Source of the DNA: Halopseudomonas salina
GTDB lineage: Bacteria > Pseudomonadota > Gammaproteobacteria > Pseudomonadales > Pseudomonadaceae
Length of the DNA stretch: 20,900 bases
Direction: 5' to 3'
NCBI RefSeq assembly: GCF_008641105.1
Contig: NZ_VTTI01000016.1
Span: 1 to 20,900, forward strand
A program made the position numbers and the translations under genes. Shown here in pieces: positions 6,863-15,530 of the stretch (positions are counted from its first letter, which is position 1; each line of letters begins with the position of its first letter). Below the pieces are notes generated by a model. The model had not been told where the DNA came from, searched no databases, and saw nothing but the letters and a program-made list of their open reading frames with translations.

Positions 6863-6984
6863 TGTCATTCTCGCGCACGCGGGAATCCATTTTGATGTTG
6901 GGGCAGCATCGAACCCCGCTACATATTGCACAAACCCGCTTTTTTAAACCCTGAAAATGGATCCCCGCGTTCGCGAGGATGACG
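6863..6984 (+). repeat. Complete palindromic repeat element, interior subtype 2
   Basis: This 122-bp copy has the interior of 5424-5549 with a few bases deleted. Its right end is followed by exactly one 37-bp unit (GATGACG at 6978, GATGAC at 7015). Unique sequence then begins, 24 bases before the DAHP synthase stop codon. Confidence 0.88.
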
Positions 6985-7043
6985 TTTGCGGGGGGATTGG
7001 TCTCAGTCGGCGAGGATGACTTGTGCGCGAGGCCCTCTGTTCT

Positions 7044-8396
7044 CTATCGCCGGGCTTTTTTCAGGGTTTCGGCGATCATGAACGCCAGTTCCAGGGACTG
7101 GTCGGCGTTGAGTCTGGGGTCGCAGTGGGTGTGGTAGCGGTCGGAGAGGCCGGCTTCGGTGACCGGGGTGGCGCCGCCTATGCATTCGGTGACGTTCTGG
7201 CCGGTCATTTCAATGTGAATACCACCGGCCCAGGTGCCTTCGGCCTTGTGGACGGCGAAGAACTGTTCGACTTCCGTGAGGATCGCGGCGAAATCGCGGG
7301 TCTTGTAGCCACTGGAGGCTTTTATGGTGTTGCCGTGCATGGGGTCGGAGCTCCATAGCACCTGCTTGCCTTCCCGCTCGATAGCGCGCACCAGGGCGGG
7401 CATGTGGGCTTCTACCTTGTCGGCTCCCATGCGTACGATGAGATTCAGGCGGCCGGGGTCATTCTCGGGATTCAATACGTCGATCAGGCGCAGTAGCTCG
7501 TCCGGGTCGGTGCTGGGGCCGGTCTTGACGCCGATCGGGTTGTTGATGCCGCGCATGAATTCCACGTGAGCGCCGTCGGGCTGGCGGGTGCGGTCGCCGA
7601 TCCAGAGCATGTGGGCGGAGCAGTCGTACCAGTCGCCGGTGAGGCTGTCGCGGCGGGTGAAGGCCTGTTCGTAGTTCAGCAGCAGGGCTTCGTGGGCGGT
7701 GAAGAAGGATGTTTCGCGCAGTTGTGCGCTGCTGTCCAGGTTTACGCCGCAGGCGCGCATGAAACCGAGGCTTTCGTCGATGCGCTCTGCCATGTGTTCA
7801 AAGCGGGCGCTGTTGGCGGAGCTGGCGATGAAGTCCAGGTTCCACTGGTGCACCTTGTCCAGACTGGCGAAGCCGCCCTGGGCGAAGGCGCGCAGCAGGT
7901 TCAGGGTGGCGGTGGACTGGTGGTAGGCCATCAGCAGGCGCTGGGGATCGGGCGCGCGGCCGGCAGCTTCAAAGCCGATGCTGTTGATGATGTCGCCGCG
8001 GTAGGCGGGCAGGGTGATGTCGCCCTGGACTTCATCATTGGCCGAGCGCGGCTTGGCAAACTGCCCGGCCATGCGGCCTACCTTTACCACCGGACAACTG
8101 GCGGCAAAGGTCATGACCACGGCCATTTGCAGCAATACCTTGAAAGTGTCGCGGATCTTGGGTGCAGAGAATTCGGCAAAGCTTTCGGCGCAATCGCCGC
8201 CCTGCAGCAGAAAGGCGCGGCCCTGGGTGACTTCGGCAAACTGTTTGCGCAGCTCTCGCGCTTCTCCGGCAAACACCAGCGGTGGATAGCCTGCCAGCGT
8301 CTGTTCGACCTGGGCGAGTGCGTTGGCGTCGGGATATACCGGTTGCTGAATGATGGGTTTGCTGCGCCAGCTGTCGGGGGTCCAGTTTGCGGTCAT
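7044..8396 (-). CDS. 3-deoxy-7-phosphoheptulonate (DAHP) synthase, class II
   Basis: This cytosolic enzyme condenses phosphoenolpyruvate and erythrose-4-phosphate, the first step of the shikimate pathway. The 450-aa protein is a typical class II (plant/mycobacterial/PhzC-like) form. Visible marks are [11 protein letters not shown] with the expected metal-binding Cys69, [16 protein letters not shown] (103-118), [24 protein letters not shown]-type [11 protein letters not shown], and DPMHGNT near the C-terminus. I chose the ATG at 8396 because [14 protein letters not shown] is the usual Pseudomonas N-terminus; the longer form adds 20 residues from an ATG at 8456. Its Shine-Dalgarno (GAGACC) is weak. 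It diverges from the spermidine-synthase-like gene. No phenazine or tryptophan genes are nearby, so a biosynthetic-cluster role is not supported. Confidence 0.95.
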   Translation of the reverse strand: MTANWTPDSWRSKPIIQQPVYPDANALAQVEQTLAGYPPLVFAGEARELRKQFAEVTQGRAFLLQGGDCAESFAEFSAPKIRDTFKVLLQMAVVMTFAASCPVVKVGRMAGQFAKPRSANDEVQGDITLPAYRGDIINSIGFEAAGRAPDPQRLLMAYHQSTATLNLLRAFAQGGFASLDKVHQWNLDFIASSANSARFEHMAERIDESLGFMRACGVNLDSSAQLRETSFFTAHEALLLNYEQAFTRRDSLTGDWYDCSAHMLWIGDRTRQPDGAHVEFMRGINNPIGVKTGPSTDPDELLRLIDVLNPENDPGRLNLIVRMGADKVEAHMPALVRAIEREGKQVLWSSDPMHGNTIKASSGYKTRDFAAILTEVEQFFAVHKAEGTWAGGIHIEMTGQNVTECIGGATPVTEAGLSDRYHTHCDPRLNADQSLELAFMIAETLKKARR

Positions 8397-8527
8397 GGGG
8401 TCTCTGCTGTGGGGTATCGGGTGTAAGTCTTGAGCCACGATGGTAACCTGAGACATGCCATTCAGACACCCTATACCTTTGATCGAGCGGCTTTATCGGC
8501 GGCTCGGCGCCTGGTTTGCCGCTGCCC

Positions 8528-8535
8528 GGGGAGGG
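8528..8535 (+). promoter_or_regulatory. Ribosome binding site deciding the start of the spermidine-synthase-like gene
   Basis: GGGGAGGG lies six bases before the ATG at 8542. The alternative ATG at 8455 has no comparable site and would overlap the longest form of the divergent DAHP synthase frame. Confidence 0.7.
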
Positions 8536-8541
8536 CGCACC

Positions 8542-9339
8542 ATGTCCCGCCTTGATGCTCTCGACGACAACCAGCCAGAACAGCTTCTGGCCGAGATCCG
8601 TGACGATTTCGGCTCCCTGCGGCTGACCGAGGCGGGCGCTTACCGCTTTCTGTATTTTGGTGAGCAGACCGAGCAGAGTTGCACCTTTACGGCCGATCCG
8701 GCGTGGCTGGAATACGATTACACCCGGGCAATGTTGCTGGCGCTGTTCTGGAAGACCCGGCCGCAGCGCGTCACGCTACTGGGGCTGGGCGGTGGTAGCC
8801 TGAACAATTGCGTGCTCAGACATTTTGAACCCGAGCAGGTCACGGCGGTTGAGTTGCGGCCTGCCGTGGTCGATGCCGGCTACCGCTGGCTGGGGCTGAG
8901 TCAGGATCCGCGCCTGAGGATCAAGATTGGTTGTGCGGAGCAGTACATCAGCGAGTCGCCGGCCAGTTGCGATCTGCTGTTTGTCGACCTGTATATGGAA
9001 GGCGGCATTTCCCGTCTGCAATTGCAGGCCGAGTTCTTTTCTCGCTGTCACAAGGCCCTCAGACCAGGCGGTTTGCTGGTCATCAATCAGTGGCAGTTGG
9101 GTAATACCGGCCAGCCTTATGCCGGCCGCATGCTGCAACAGCTGTTCGGCGACCACTATCTGCAGGTGCCGGTGGAGGAGGGGAATATCCTGTTGCTGGT
9201 GCCCGAATCCGGGGAGCTAGCCCTGGAAAAGTCGCTGATGGACGACTGGGCAGACGACCTGGAGCCGCAGCTGGGGTATTCACTGCGGCCCTACATCCAG
9301 GCCCTGCGCCGGGCGTCTGACGGCCCGGCATTCGACTAA
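8542..9339 (+). CDS. Spermidine-synthase-fold protein, probably not an aminopropyltransferase
   Basis: This 265-aa protein has a Rossmann methyltransferase-like core. The nucleotide loop is LLGLGGGSLNN (79-89), the acidic residue after strand 2 is in VELRP (103-107), and DLLFVDLY (144-151) follows. True spermidine synthases carry GGGDGG-type loops with a catalytic Asp; here the loop reads GGGSLNN. Many Pseudomonas genomes label this group spermidine synthase only by fold. I start at 8542 on the strength of the ribosome site; the longer frame from 8455 would give 294 aa. It is convergent with the sulfurtransferase gene, with 12 bases between stop codons. The actual substrate is unknown. Confidence 0.82.
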   Translation: MSRLDALDDNQPEQLLAEIRDDFGSLRLTEAGAYRFLYFGEQTEQSCTFTADPAWLEYDYTRAMLLALFWKTRPQRVTLLGLGGGSLNNCVLRHFEPEQVTAVELRPAVVDAGYRWLGLSQDPRLRIKIGCAEQYISESPASCDLLFVDLYMEGGISRLQLQAEFFSRCHKALRPGGLLVINQWQLGNTGQPYAGRMLQQLFGDHYLQVPVEEGNILLLVPESGELALEKSLMDDWADDLEPQLGYSLRPYIQALRRASDGPAFD

Positions 9340-9351
9340 GGCCGGCGCGGG

Positions 9352-10194
9352 TTACTCACCCGTGGCGACGGGTCTGCCCGGATCAGTTATCCAGTGGCTC
9401 CAGGAGCCGGCATAGAGCCTTGGCTCAGGTAGCCCTGCCTCGACTGCGGCCAGAATGGTATGGCAGGCGGTGACGCCGGAGCCGCAATAGGCGACCAGTT
9501 CAGCATCTCCCTTTGTCCAGGGTTCGAAGCGTTTACCCAGCTGCTCGTTGTCCAGCCAGTTTCCATTGTCATTCACATTGGCGGCGCAGGGCAGATTGGC
9601 GGCGCCGGGAATATGGCCGGCCACCGGGTCGATCGGCTCGGCCTCGCCGGTAAAGCGCGCAGGCCCGCGGGCATCCAGCAGTTGCAGCGATGGGTCGTCC
9701 AGGCGGCGGTGGATTTCGTCGGCATCTATCAGTTTTCCGTTATCCGCACGGGCGACAAAATTGCCCTCCGCCACGGGGCGCGGTGTTTCCTGGGTGACCG
9801 GCAGGCCTGCCTCTTGCCAGGCTTTGAAGCCACCGTCGAGGATTCCTACTCGCCCGTGATCCAGCCAGCGCAGCATCCACCAAAGCCGAGAGGCGAAGAG
9901 CCCGGGGCCGTCGTCATAGACGATCACCTGGGTGTGCTGATTGACTCCGGCGCGGCGCAGCAGGGCTTGCATTTGCTCGGGCTCAGGCAGCGGATGCCGA
10001 CCGGTTTCACCGGGTATAACAGGTGCGGAGAGGTCTTCGTCCAGATGCAGGTAGCGGGCGCCGGGGATATGCGCCGCGGCAAACTCGCTACGGCCCTGGG
10101 CCGGTTGATCGAGGGAAAAACGCACGTCAAAAATACGCACGTCGGGTTCTTCCAGCCGCTGGGAGAGGCTGTGCACATCGATACGCTGGGTCAT
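9352..10194 (-). CDS. sseA: 3-mercaptopyruvate sulfurtransferase (two-domain rhodanese)
   Basis: This 280-aa cytosolic enzyme moves sulfur from 3-mercaptopyruvate to an acceptor such as cyanide or thiol. Two rhodanese domains are seen. The N-terminal one (about 1-130) has Asp in place of the active cysteine (YDDGPGLFASRLWW), as usual. The C-terminal one carries Cys237 in CGSGVTAC, the loop typical of mercaptopyruvate rather than thiosulfate transferases. Other rhodanese signatures are AAHIPGARYLH and GHIPGAANLP. The ATG has GGAGTG about seven bases upstream. It diverges from the CaiB-like gene, with a 98-bp gap that holds short repeats. Confidence 0.92.
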   Translation of the reverse strand: MTQRIDVHSLSQRLEEPDVRIFDVRFSLDQPAQGRSEFAAAHIPGARYLHLDEDLSAPVIPGETGRHPLPEPEQMQALLRRAGVNQHTQVIVYDDGPGLFASRLWWMLRWLDHGRVGILDGGFKAWQEAGLPVTQETPRPVAEGNFVARADNGKLIDADEIHRRLDDPSLQLLDARGPARFTGEAEPIDPVAGHIPGAANLPCAANVNDNGNWLDNEQLGKRFEPWTKGDAELVAYCGSGVTACHTILAAVEAGLPEPRLYAGSWSHWITDPGRPVATGE

Positions 10195-10220
10195 GGGGCG
10201 GCACTCCGAAAAAACACTGT

Positions 10221-10269
10221 CTACAAGCTACAAGCAGGACGGGGTAAGCTACAAGCGACAAATTGTCGC
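10221..10269. repeat. TACAAGC heptamer repeats and a palindrome in a divergent promoter region
   Basis: CTACAAGC occurs at 10221, 10228 and 10249, with the longer AGCTACAAGC at 10226 and 10247 (21 bases apart). The last copy runs into GCGACAAATTGTCGC (10255-10269), a perfect 7-bp inverted repeat around one base. It sits about 23 bases before the CaiB-like ATG. It could be an operator or simply a short-repeat relic. Confidence 0.55.
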
Positions 10270-10292
10270 CAAAACAATAAACAGGAGCTGCC

Positions 10293-11477
10293 ATGTCAGG
10301 CCCCCTCGCATCCCTGAAGATTCTCGATTTTTCCACCTTGTTGCCAGGCCCCTTTGCCTCCCTGTTATTGGCGGACATGGGCGCCCAGGTGCTGCGGGTA
10401 GAATCCCCCGACCGGGTGGATCTGACCCGCGCTCTGCCGCCCCACGTAGACGGCACCTCTGCCAGTCACGCCTATCTGAACCGCAACAAGGACTCCATCG
10501 GCCTCAATCTCAAGGCGCCGGAGGCCGTGGATGTGGTGCGCCGGCTGGTGATGGAATACGACGTGGTAATCGAGCAGTTTCGCCCCGGTGTCATGGACAA
10601 GCTGGGTGTGGGTTATGCGGCGCTGAAGGAGATCAACCCGCGGCTGATCTACGTGTCGGTGACCGGCTACGGCCAGACCGGGCCCTACCGCAATCGCGCC
10701 GGCCACGACATTAATTACCTGGCGCTCTCCGGCCTGGCCAGTTACACCGGCCGGCGCGATAGCGGGCCGGTGCCTCTGGGAATGCAGGTGGCGGATGTGG
10801 CCGGCGGCTCGATGCATGCGGTGACCGGTTTGCTGGCGGCGGTGATTCACCGGCAGCAGACCGGGGAAGGGCAGCATGTGGATATCAGCATGACCGATTG
10901 TGTGTTCAGCCTGAATGCGATGGCCGGTGCCGCCTGCCTGGCCGCCGATCAGGAGCCGGGGCTGGAATCAACTATGCTCAATGGTGGCAGTTTCTATGAT
11001 TACTACCAGACCCGCGACGGTCGCTGGATGGCGGTGGGCAGCCTGGAGCCCCAGTTCATGCTGCAGTTGTGCGAGTTATTGGGCTGCCCCGAGCTGGTGG
11101 CGAAGGGGCTTTCGCCGTTGCCGCAGGACCGCGAACTGGTCAAGCAGACGCTGCAGGATGCCTTTGCCAGGGAAGATTTTGCCCATTGGCAGGCGCGTTT
11201 TGCCGAGATTGATGCCTGCGTGGAGCCGGTGCTGAGCCTGAGTGAGGCCGCCGAGCATCCGCAGCTGCAGGCTCGCGGGCTGGTGCAATCTGTGCCTTTG
11301 CCCGGCGGTGAGCGGACCCAGCGACAGATTGCCTGCCCTATCGTGTTTGGTAGTGGCCTGGATGCCCCGCGACATATCGGCAAACAGCTGGGTGAGGACA
11401 GCATGCGTGTGTTGCGCGGGCTGGGTCTTACGGTGGAGGAGATCGAAGGTCTGCGGGCTGCCGGAGCCCTGGGGTAA
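10293..11477 (+). CDS. CaiB/BaiF family CoA enzyme, probable alpha-methylacyl-CoA racemase
   Basis: This 394-aa cytosolic enzyme is of the class III CoA-transferase fold. Spacing of key residues fits the racemase branch: His138 in AGHDINY, Asp168 in QVADVAGGSM (30 residues apart, as His126 and Asp156 in mycobacterial MCR), and Glu252 in VGSLEPQF matching MCR Glu241. If so, it inverts the 2-methyl centre of branched acyl-CoAs so they can enter beta-oxidation, as in isoprenoid or branched fatty-acid breakdown. A CoA transferase remains possible, since both activities share the fold. AGGAG lies five bases before the ATG. It is followed, 66 bases on, by the DUF5610 gene in the same direction, which has its own ribosome site. 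Confidence 0.9.
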   Translation: MSGPLASLKILDFSTLLPGPFASLLLADMGAQVLRVESPDRVDLTRALPPHVDGTSASHAYLNRNKDSIGLNLKAPEAVDVVRRLVMEYDVVIEQFRPGVMDKLGVGYAALKEINPRLIYVSVTGYGQTGPYRNRAGHDINYLALSGLASYTGRRDSGPVPLGMQVADVAGGSMHAVTGLLAAVIHRQQTGEGQHVDISMTDCVFSLNAMAGAACLAADQEPGLESTMLNGGSFYDYYQTRDGRWMAVGSLEPQFMLQLCELLGCPELVAKGLSPLPQDRELVKQTLQDAFAREDFAHWQARFAEIDACVEPVLSLSEAAEHPQLQARGLVQSVPLPGGERTQRQIACPIVFGSGLDAPRHIGKQLGEDSMRVLRGLGLTVEEIEGLRAAGALG

Positions 11478-11543
11478 AACGACGGACGGTCATACAGTAA
11501 AAGGGCATCTGGCCGATACAGTGGTCAACTGGAGGTGTACCCA

Positions 11544-12695
11544 ATGAGCCAATCCAATTCGATTACCCCAGGTGGCGTGCGGCAGACCGCGCCATCCCAA
11601 GCCAATGCCGCACGTCAGATTGACGGGCAGAAGACCCTGGCCAACCGGCTTGCCGAGCAGATGGGCCTCAAGCCAGGCAGTCTTGCCGGCAGCGCCGATA
11701 ATTTCTCCCCCGGGAAGGTAGCGGAGCGTGTGCTCGGCTTTATCGGCGGGCGGCTGGAAAGCGCCAAGGCCGCCGGCGAAGACACCAGTAAGCTGCAGAC
11801 CATGTATGACCAGGCTGCCAAGGGCGTGGAGAAGGGCTTCGAGGAGGCGCGCAAGATTCTGGATGGCATGGGTGTGCTCAAGGGCAAGGTGGCTGCGGAC
11901 ATCGACGACACCTGGCAGCGCATCCAGACCGGCATGGCCGAGATTGCCGAGCGGCTGCTGCCAAGTGCCGAGCAGAACGGCCGCGGTGAGGGTGTATCAC
12001 TCTCTGCCAGTGCCAGCCGTTTCTCTGCACAGGCCCAGACATTTGACCTGGAAGTTACCACGCGTGAGGGCGACCGCCTGCGCATCAGCATCGCCCAGGC
12101 ATCAGCCAGCCGTTCTGATAGCCAGGTGACCGCGAGTAGCGGACCGCAGGGTAGCCGGGTTGCGTTGAGTAGCCAGAGCAGCCAACTGCAGGTCGGCGCC
12201 TGGCAAGTGGAGGTGCAGGGCGACCTGAATGATGCCGAGCGCGAGTCGCTGCAGGATCTGCTGGGCCAGGTGCAGGATCTGGCTGGCGCTTTCTATGCCG
12301 GGGATCGCCAGGGTGCCTTTGACCGGGCCCTGGCGCTGGATTTGGATGGCAGCCAGTTGGCTTCCATGTCACTCAATCTGACCCAGACCAGCGTCCGCCA
12401 GGTGAGTGAAGCCTATGGCCGGGTATCGGGTCAGGGAGCGCCGGCCAGTGCGGCGAATAATGATCTGCGTGAATACGCCCAGGGGCTGGTCGATGCCTTG
12501 CGCACGGCCAGTGAGCTTTCCGAATCCGGCAACGAATTACTGCGTGGCTTGCTAGACGGCGGTTTTGCCATCGATGAACGCTTTGATCAGCCGCGCCTGG
12601 AAAAGGCCATGGATCTGAACCAGCGGTTGCTCGAGGGGTTGCAGGCCCTGCAGACAAATCCGCAGTCGCAAGCTGAACCTGAGCAGTCCGCAGAG
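11544..12695 (+). CDS. DUF5610 domain protein
   Basis: This protein of about 384 aa begins MSQSNSITPGG, with GGAGGTG seven bases upstream; a slightly earlier ATG at 11535 overlaps that ribosome site and is unlikely. Residues about 28-135 match DUF5610 as I know it: an Asn/Leu-rich start, VAERVLGFIGGRLE, a helical middle, and FEEARKILDGMGVL followed by DIDDTWQRIQTGM. The rest is Ser/Ala/Gln-rich helical sequence with no signal peptide and no membrane segment. The function of the family is unknown. The gene converges on sprT, with stop codons about 15 bases apart and no obvious hairpin between them. Confidence 0.85.
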
Positions 12696-12712
12696 TAATC
12701 GAGGTGTGCTGT

Positions 12713-13201
12713 TCAGGCTGCGCCCTGGCGACCGGTGAAGTGCAGCATGTCACCACACAGCCGGCATTGGTAACGCCGTCCACGTTTGACCAGCGCGTGA
12801 CGCTGGGGCGTAAAAGGCACGTGGGCGGGGCAGCCGCAGCGGTATAGATATCGGGTCCCGCGCCGGCGCTGCACCGGGTAATCGTGGCAGCGGGTGGCCG
12901 GTAGCTTGAACAGGTCGGTCATCACCGCCTGCCATTCCCGGCCGTGGGGGCGGATGCGGGCCCCGAATACCTCATGGGCGATCAGATGGGCTACCTCATG
13001 GGGCACCGTCTGCAGCAGAAAATCCTCGCTGTGATCCCGGTACATCTGCGCGTTGAAGCGCAGCAGATTCCGTCCCAGATAGGCTACCCCGGCCTTTTGA
13101 CCGCGCAGGTCCAGGTCTACCCGCGGGCGTTCGAACTTGCGCTCGAAACGCTCCTCCGCCAGCCGGTAACATTCTTCGAGACGTGCCATGAGCTTATCCA
13201 T
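12713..13201 (-). CDS. sprT: SprT-family zinc metalloprotease-like protein
   Basis: This protein of about 162 aa has the SprT layout. HEVAH (68-72) supplies two zinc ligands and the catalytic Glu, and PHGREW places a likely third ligand at His86. A C-terminal zinc ribbon is formed by Cys122, Cys124, Cys146 and Cys149 (RCGCP and CRLCG). Eukaryotic Spartan relatives cut DNA-protein crosslinks; the bacterial role is not settled. The start is uncertain. The ATG at 13201 gives a length like E. coli SprT (about 165 aa); ATG 13189 and GTG 13240 are alternatives, and none has a strong ribosome site. It diverges from the MgtC-like gene. Confidence 0.88.
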   Translation of the reverse strand: MDKLMARLEECYRLAEERFERKFERPRVDLDLRGQKAGVAYLGRNLLRFNAQMYRDHSEDFLLQTVPHEVAHLIAHEVFGARIRPHGREWQAVMTDLFKLPATRCHDYPVQRRRGTRYLYRCGCPAHVPFTPQRHALVKRGRRYQCRLCGDMLHFTGRQGAA

Positions 13202-13258
13202 CCGGCCAGTATAATCGGCCAGCCTGTGATGCAGAAGCACGGAGAGGGCGTCTCTGCT

Positions 13259-13298
13259 ATGTTCAGCAGATTATGTTCAGCAGATTATGCTCAGCACA
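13259..13298. repeat. 14-bp tandem repeat, nearly three copies, in the sprT/mgtC-like intergenic region
   Basis: ATGTTCAGCAGATT is repeated at 13259 and 13273, followed by the partial copy ATGCTCAGCACA at 13287. It lies between two divergent genes and ends 25 bases before the MgtC-like ATG, so it could carry a repeated regulator site. No known consensus is recognised. Confidence 0.6.
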
Positions 13299-13323
13299 AT
13301 GTATAGGGAAGGAAAACACATAG

Positions 13324-14622
13324 ATGATGGAATACGCAGGTGAGATCCCCGGTCTGCTGGTCGCTCTGGCGGTCGGTCTGATCATTGGTTTTGAGCGTGG
13401 CTGGCAAACGCAGAACGAGCATGGCGGAGCCGGGAGCCGGCGCGATGCGGATAATGACAACGACGACGCCATGGCCGCCATGGGGATTCGCACCTTTGCC
13501 CTGCTGGGTTTGCTGGGAGGCGTTGCCGCCAGGCTGACCGGTGCGACCTCGGTGTGGGTGTTGGCCGCGGTATTGCTAGGCGTAGCTGCGATGCTGGTGG
13601 TTGGCTACCTGCAAACGGTGCGAACAACCGGCGACATCGGCGCCACCACTGAGGTAGCAGCGCTGCTCACCTGCGCGCTGGGCGCAATGGCCGTGCTGGA
13701 CATGCAACTGGAAGCGGTCATCGCCGCGGTGGGTGTGGCGGTATTGCTGGGTTTCAAGCGGGAGATCCACGGCGCGCTGCAGAGTCTGTCCAGACACGAG
13801 CTGACAGCCTCCCTGCAGTTGCTGGTGATCATGCTTGTGGTGCTGCCGCTGCTGCCGAATGAGGCGATGGGACCCTGGGACAGCCTCAACCCGCGGGTGA
13901 TTGGCTGGTTGGTACTGCTGGTCGCGGGCATCGGTTTTGTGGGTTATTTTGCAGTGCGGATTTTGGGTGATCAGGTGGGGCTGACCCTGACTGCCTTTCT
14001 CGGTGGTCTGACCTCAAGCACGGCGTTAACGCTGAGTTTTTCGCGAATGTCAGCCACGGATACCCGCCGCCAGGCGCTGCTCGGCGCTGGCATTGCCTTG
14101 GCTTGCGGCACCATGGCGCCCCGGGTGCTGGCCGAGGTGGCCATTGTCAACCGTGATCTGTTGATGCCTCTGCTGCCCGGCATGATCCTGCTGGGGATTA
14201 TTCCCCTGGTGGCCATGGCTGTAGTGCTGTGGCGCTTCAAGGGGGGGGAAGTGGAACACCAACCGGCGATGAGCAATCCCCTTGAACTGAAATCGGCCCT
14301 GTTGATTACCGCTGCCCTGGCAGTGGTATTTGTAATGTCGAATGCGGCGCAGGAATGGTTCGGCGACAGGGGTATTTACGCTCTTGCGGTGCTGTCGGGT
14401 ATTGCCGATGTGGACGCTATTACCGTGGCGCTGGCCAACCAGGCCAACGACGGGCTGTCTGACACCGTTGCAGCGCGGGGTATTTTGCTGGCGTCACTGA
14501 CCAATACCCTGGTCAAGGCGGCCATCGTTCTCTTTGTCGGGGGCTGGTCCCTGGCGCGCTGGGCCAGCAGCATTCTGGTGCTGGCGGTTGCTGCTGGCGC
14601 CACGGGCTGGATCTGGATCTGA
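13324..14622 (+). CDS. MgtC/SapB-DUF4010 family membrane protein
   Basis: This 432-aa inner-membrane protein has about a dozen hydrophobic segments. Residues about 9-150 match the MgtC/SapB domain, with the early GFERGW motif (22-27), GIRTF (54-58) and the DIGATTEVAALL segment. Residues about 180-425 match DUF4010, with GLTSSTALTLSFSRM and the late GIADVDAITVALA. MgtC proteins affect magnesium and phosphate physiology; for this larger two-domain type the transported or sensed substrate is unknown. A polar insert (about 30-50, rich in Asp/Asn) follows the first helix. A GGGAAGGA site lies ten bases upstream. Its stop codon touches that of the convergent flavodoxin-like gene with no gap. Confidence 0.88.
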   Translation: MMEYAGEIPGLLVALAVGLIIGFERGWQTQNEHGGAGSRRDADNDNDDAMAAMGIRTFALLGLLGGVAARLTGATSVWVLAAVLLGVAAMLVVGYLQTVRTTGDIGATTEVAALLTCALGAMAVLDMQLEAVIAAVGVAVLLGFKREIHGALQSLSRHELTASLQLLVIMLVVLPLLPNEAMGPWDSLNPRVIGWLVLLVAGIGFVGYFAVRILGDQVGLTLTAFLGGLTSSTALTLSFSRMSATDTRRQALLGAGIALACGTMAPRVLAEVAIVNRDLLMPLLPGMILLGIIPLVAMAVVLWRFKGGEVEHQPAMSNPLELKSALLITAALAVVFVMSNAAQEWFGDRGIYALAVLSGIADVDAITVALANQANDGLSDTVAARGILLASLTNTLVKAAIVLFVGGWSLARWASSILVLAVAAGATGWIWI

Positions 14623-15090
14623 TCAGATGATGCCGGCGTCCAGTGCGGCGGCCATGAACTTGCCCAGCTCCTCGGTCTGATCAAGAAAGCCGTCATCCCA
14701 TTGGCCCTTGAGAACCAGTGGGTCCTGCACCCATGACCAGCGCAGGCCGGTGACAATCGATTGTATGGCGCGGCGGGTGCCGGTACCGTCCTGGCCGGCG
14801 CGAATGAATGCGGCACAGGGCATGCCCTGCTTTTCCTCGAGCACGGGGTAGTAGCATCGATCAAAGAAATCCTTCAATGCTCCGCTCATGTACGCGAGGT
14901 TTTCCGGCGTGCCGAGAATAATGGCGTCGGCCGCCAGAACGTCACCTGGCTTGGCTTCCAGCGGTGGCTTGTAGATTACCTCGACGGTGTCGCCGGACGC
15001 CTGGCGTGCGCCGGTAATGACAGATTCAACCAGGCGCCTGGTGTTATCCGAGGGCGCATGGGCGACGATGAGGAGTGTCTTGTCGGTCAT
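14623..15090 (-). CDS. Flavodoxin/NAD(P)H-dependent FMN reductase-like protein
   Basis: This 155-aa cytosolic protein has a flavodoxin-like fold. The N-terminal strand and loop LLIVAHAPSDNTRRL (6-20) resemble an FMN phosphate loop, GTPENLAYMSGALKDFFDR (60-78) is the characteristic flavin-contacting segment, and AAFIRAGQDGTGTRRAI follows. It probably binds FMN and passes electrons, but the partner is unknown. AGGAGA is five bases before the ATG. It lies 40 bases downstream of a small membrane protein gene in the same direction, so the two are likely co-transcribed. Confidence 0.85.
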   Translation of the reverse strand: MTDKTLLIVAHAPSDNTRRLVESVITGARQASGDTVEVIYKPPLEAKPGDVLAADAIILGTPENLAYMSGALKDFFDRCYYPVLEEKQGMPCAAFIRAGQDGTGTRRAIQSIVTGLRWSWVQDPLVLKGQWDDGFLDQTEELGKFMAAALDAGII

Positions 15091-15130
15091 ATCAGTCTCC
15101 TGTTGCTTTGGCTGCGTGCTGCTGCGGCTG

Positions 15131-15418
15131 TCAGCGGGAGCCCCAGACCCGGGCTACGGCACGTTCGGTGCCGAGCCAGGCGACAATGATGGCAAACAGG
15201 CCAACGAGGCCGAATATACCTATGGGCAGCAGTACAGCGGGATCAGTTCCTTCCGGTAGCAATACGGCCAGGCCAGTCGCCAGGGCCAGGAACAACAAAC
15301 CGGTAACCCAGAGAATCAAACGGGCCTTGGGGGTATAACGATAAGGCTGGTCACCCCCTTCAAGCCGGTCAAGCAGAGGGGCAAAGAGTTTTCTGGCATA
15401 TGTTCTGGGGGTCGGCAT
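15131..15418 (-). CDS. Small two-helix membrane protein, function unknown
   Basis: This 95-aa protein has a basic N-terminus (MPTPRTYARKLF) and two predicted transmembrane helices, at about 32-54 (LILWVTGLLFLALATGLAVLL) and 61-84, then a short basic tail ending WGSR. The arrangement suggests both termini are cytoplasmic. I do not recognise a named family. The ribosome site is weak (CCGGAC region). It has the same direction as the flavodoxin-like gene and is insulated from the CNNM gene upstream by a strong terminator. Confidence 0.75.
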   Translation of the reverse strand: MPTPRTYARKLFAPLLDRLEGGDQPYRYTPKARLILWVTGLLFLALATGLAVLLPEGTDPAVLLPIGIFGLVGLFAIIVAWLGTERAVARVWGSR

Positions 15419-15530
15419 GGAGTGTCCGGTGGGTTTGAAAAAAGTCGTTTAGTGGTGCGTCTGTGAATAAGTGTAGCTGCTAAGGGCGGCCGGATGAAGT
15501 TCAGGATTGTTCGCTTTACGGCTACGGAGC

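Noticed and set aside
2743..7020. Composite transposon or IS bounded by the repeats
   Set aside because: No transposase or fragment of one is seen, and the genes between repeats are unrelated single genes with ordinary composition.
7044..8396. PhzC of a phenazine cluster
   Set aside because: The class II fold is shared, but none of the phenazine genes is adjacent; a general shikimate role is the simpler reading.
7566..8426. Plus-strand open frame opposite DAHP synthase, and a similar one at 19106-20062 opposite ggpPS
   Set aside because: Both are shadow frames on the complementary strand of strongly conserved enzymes.
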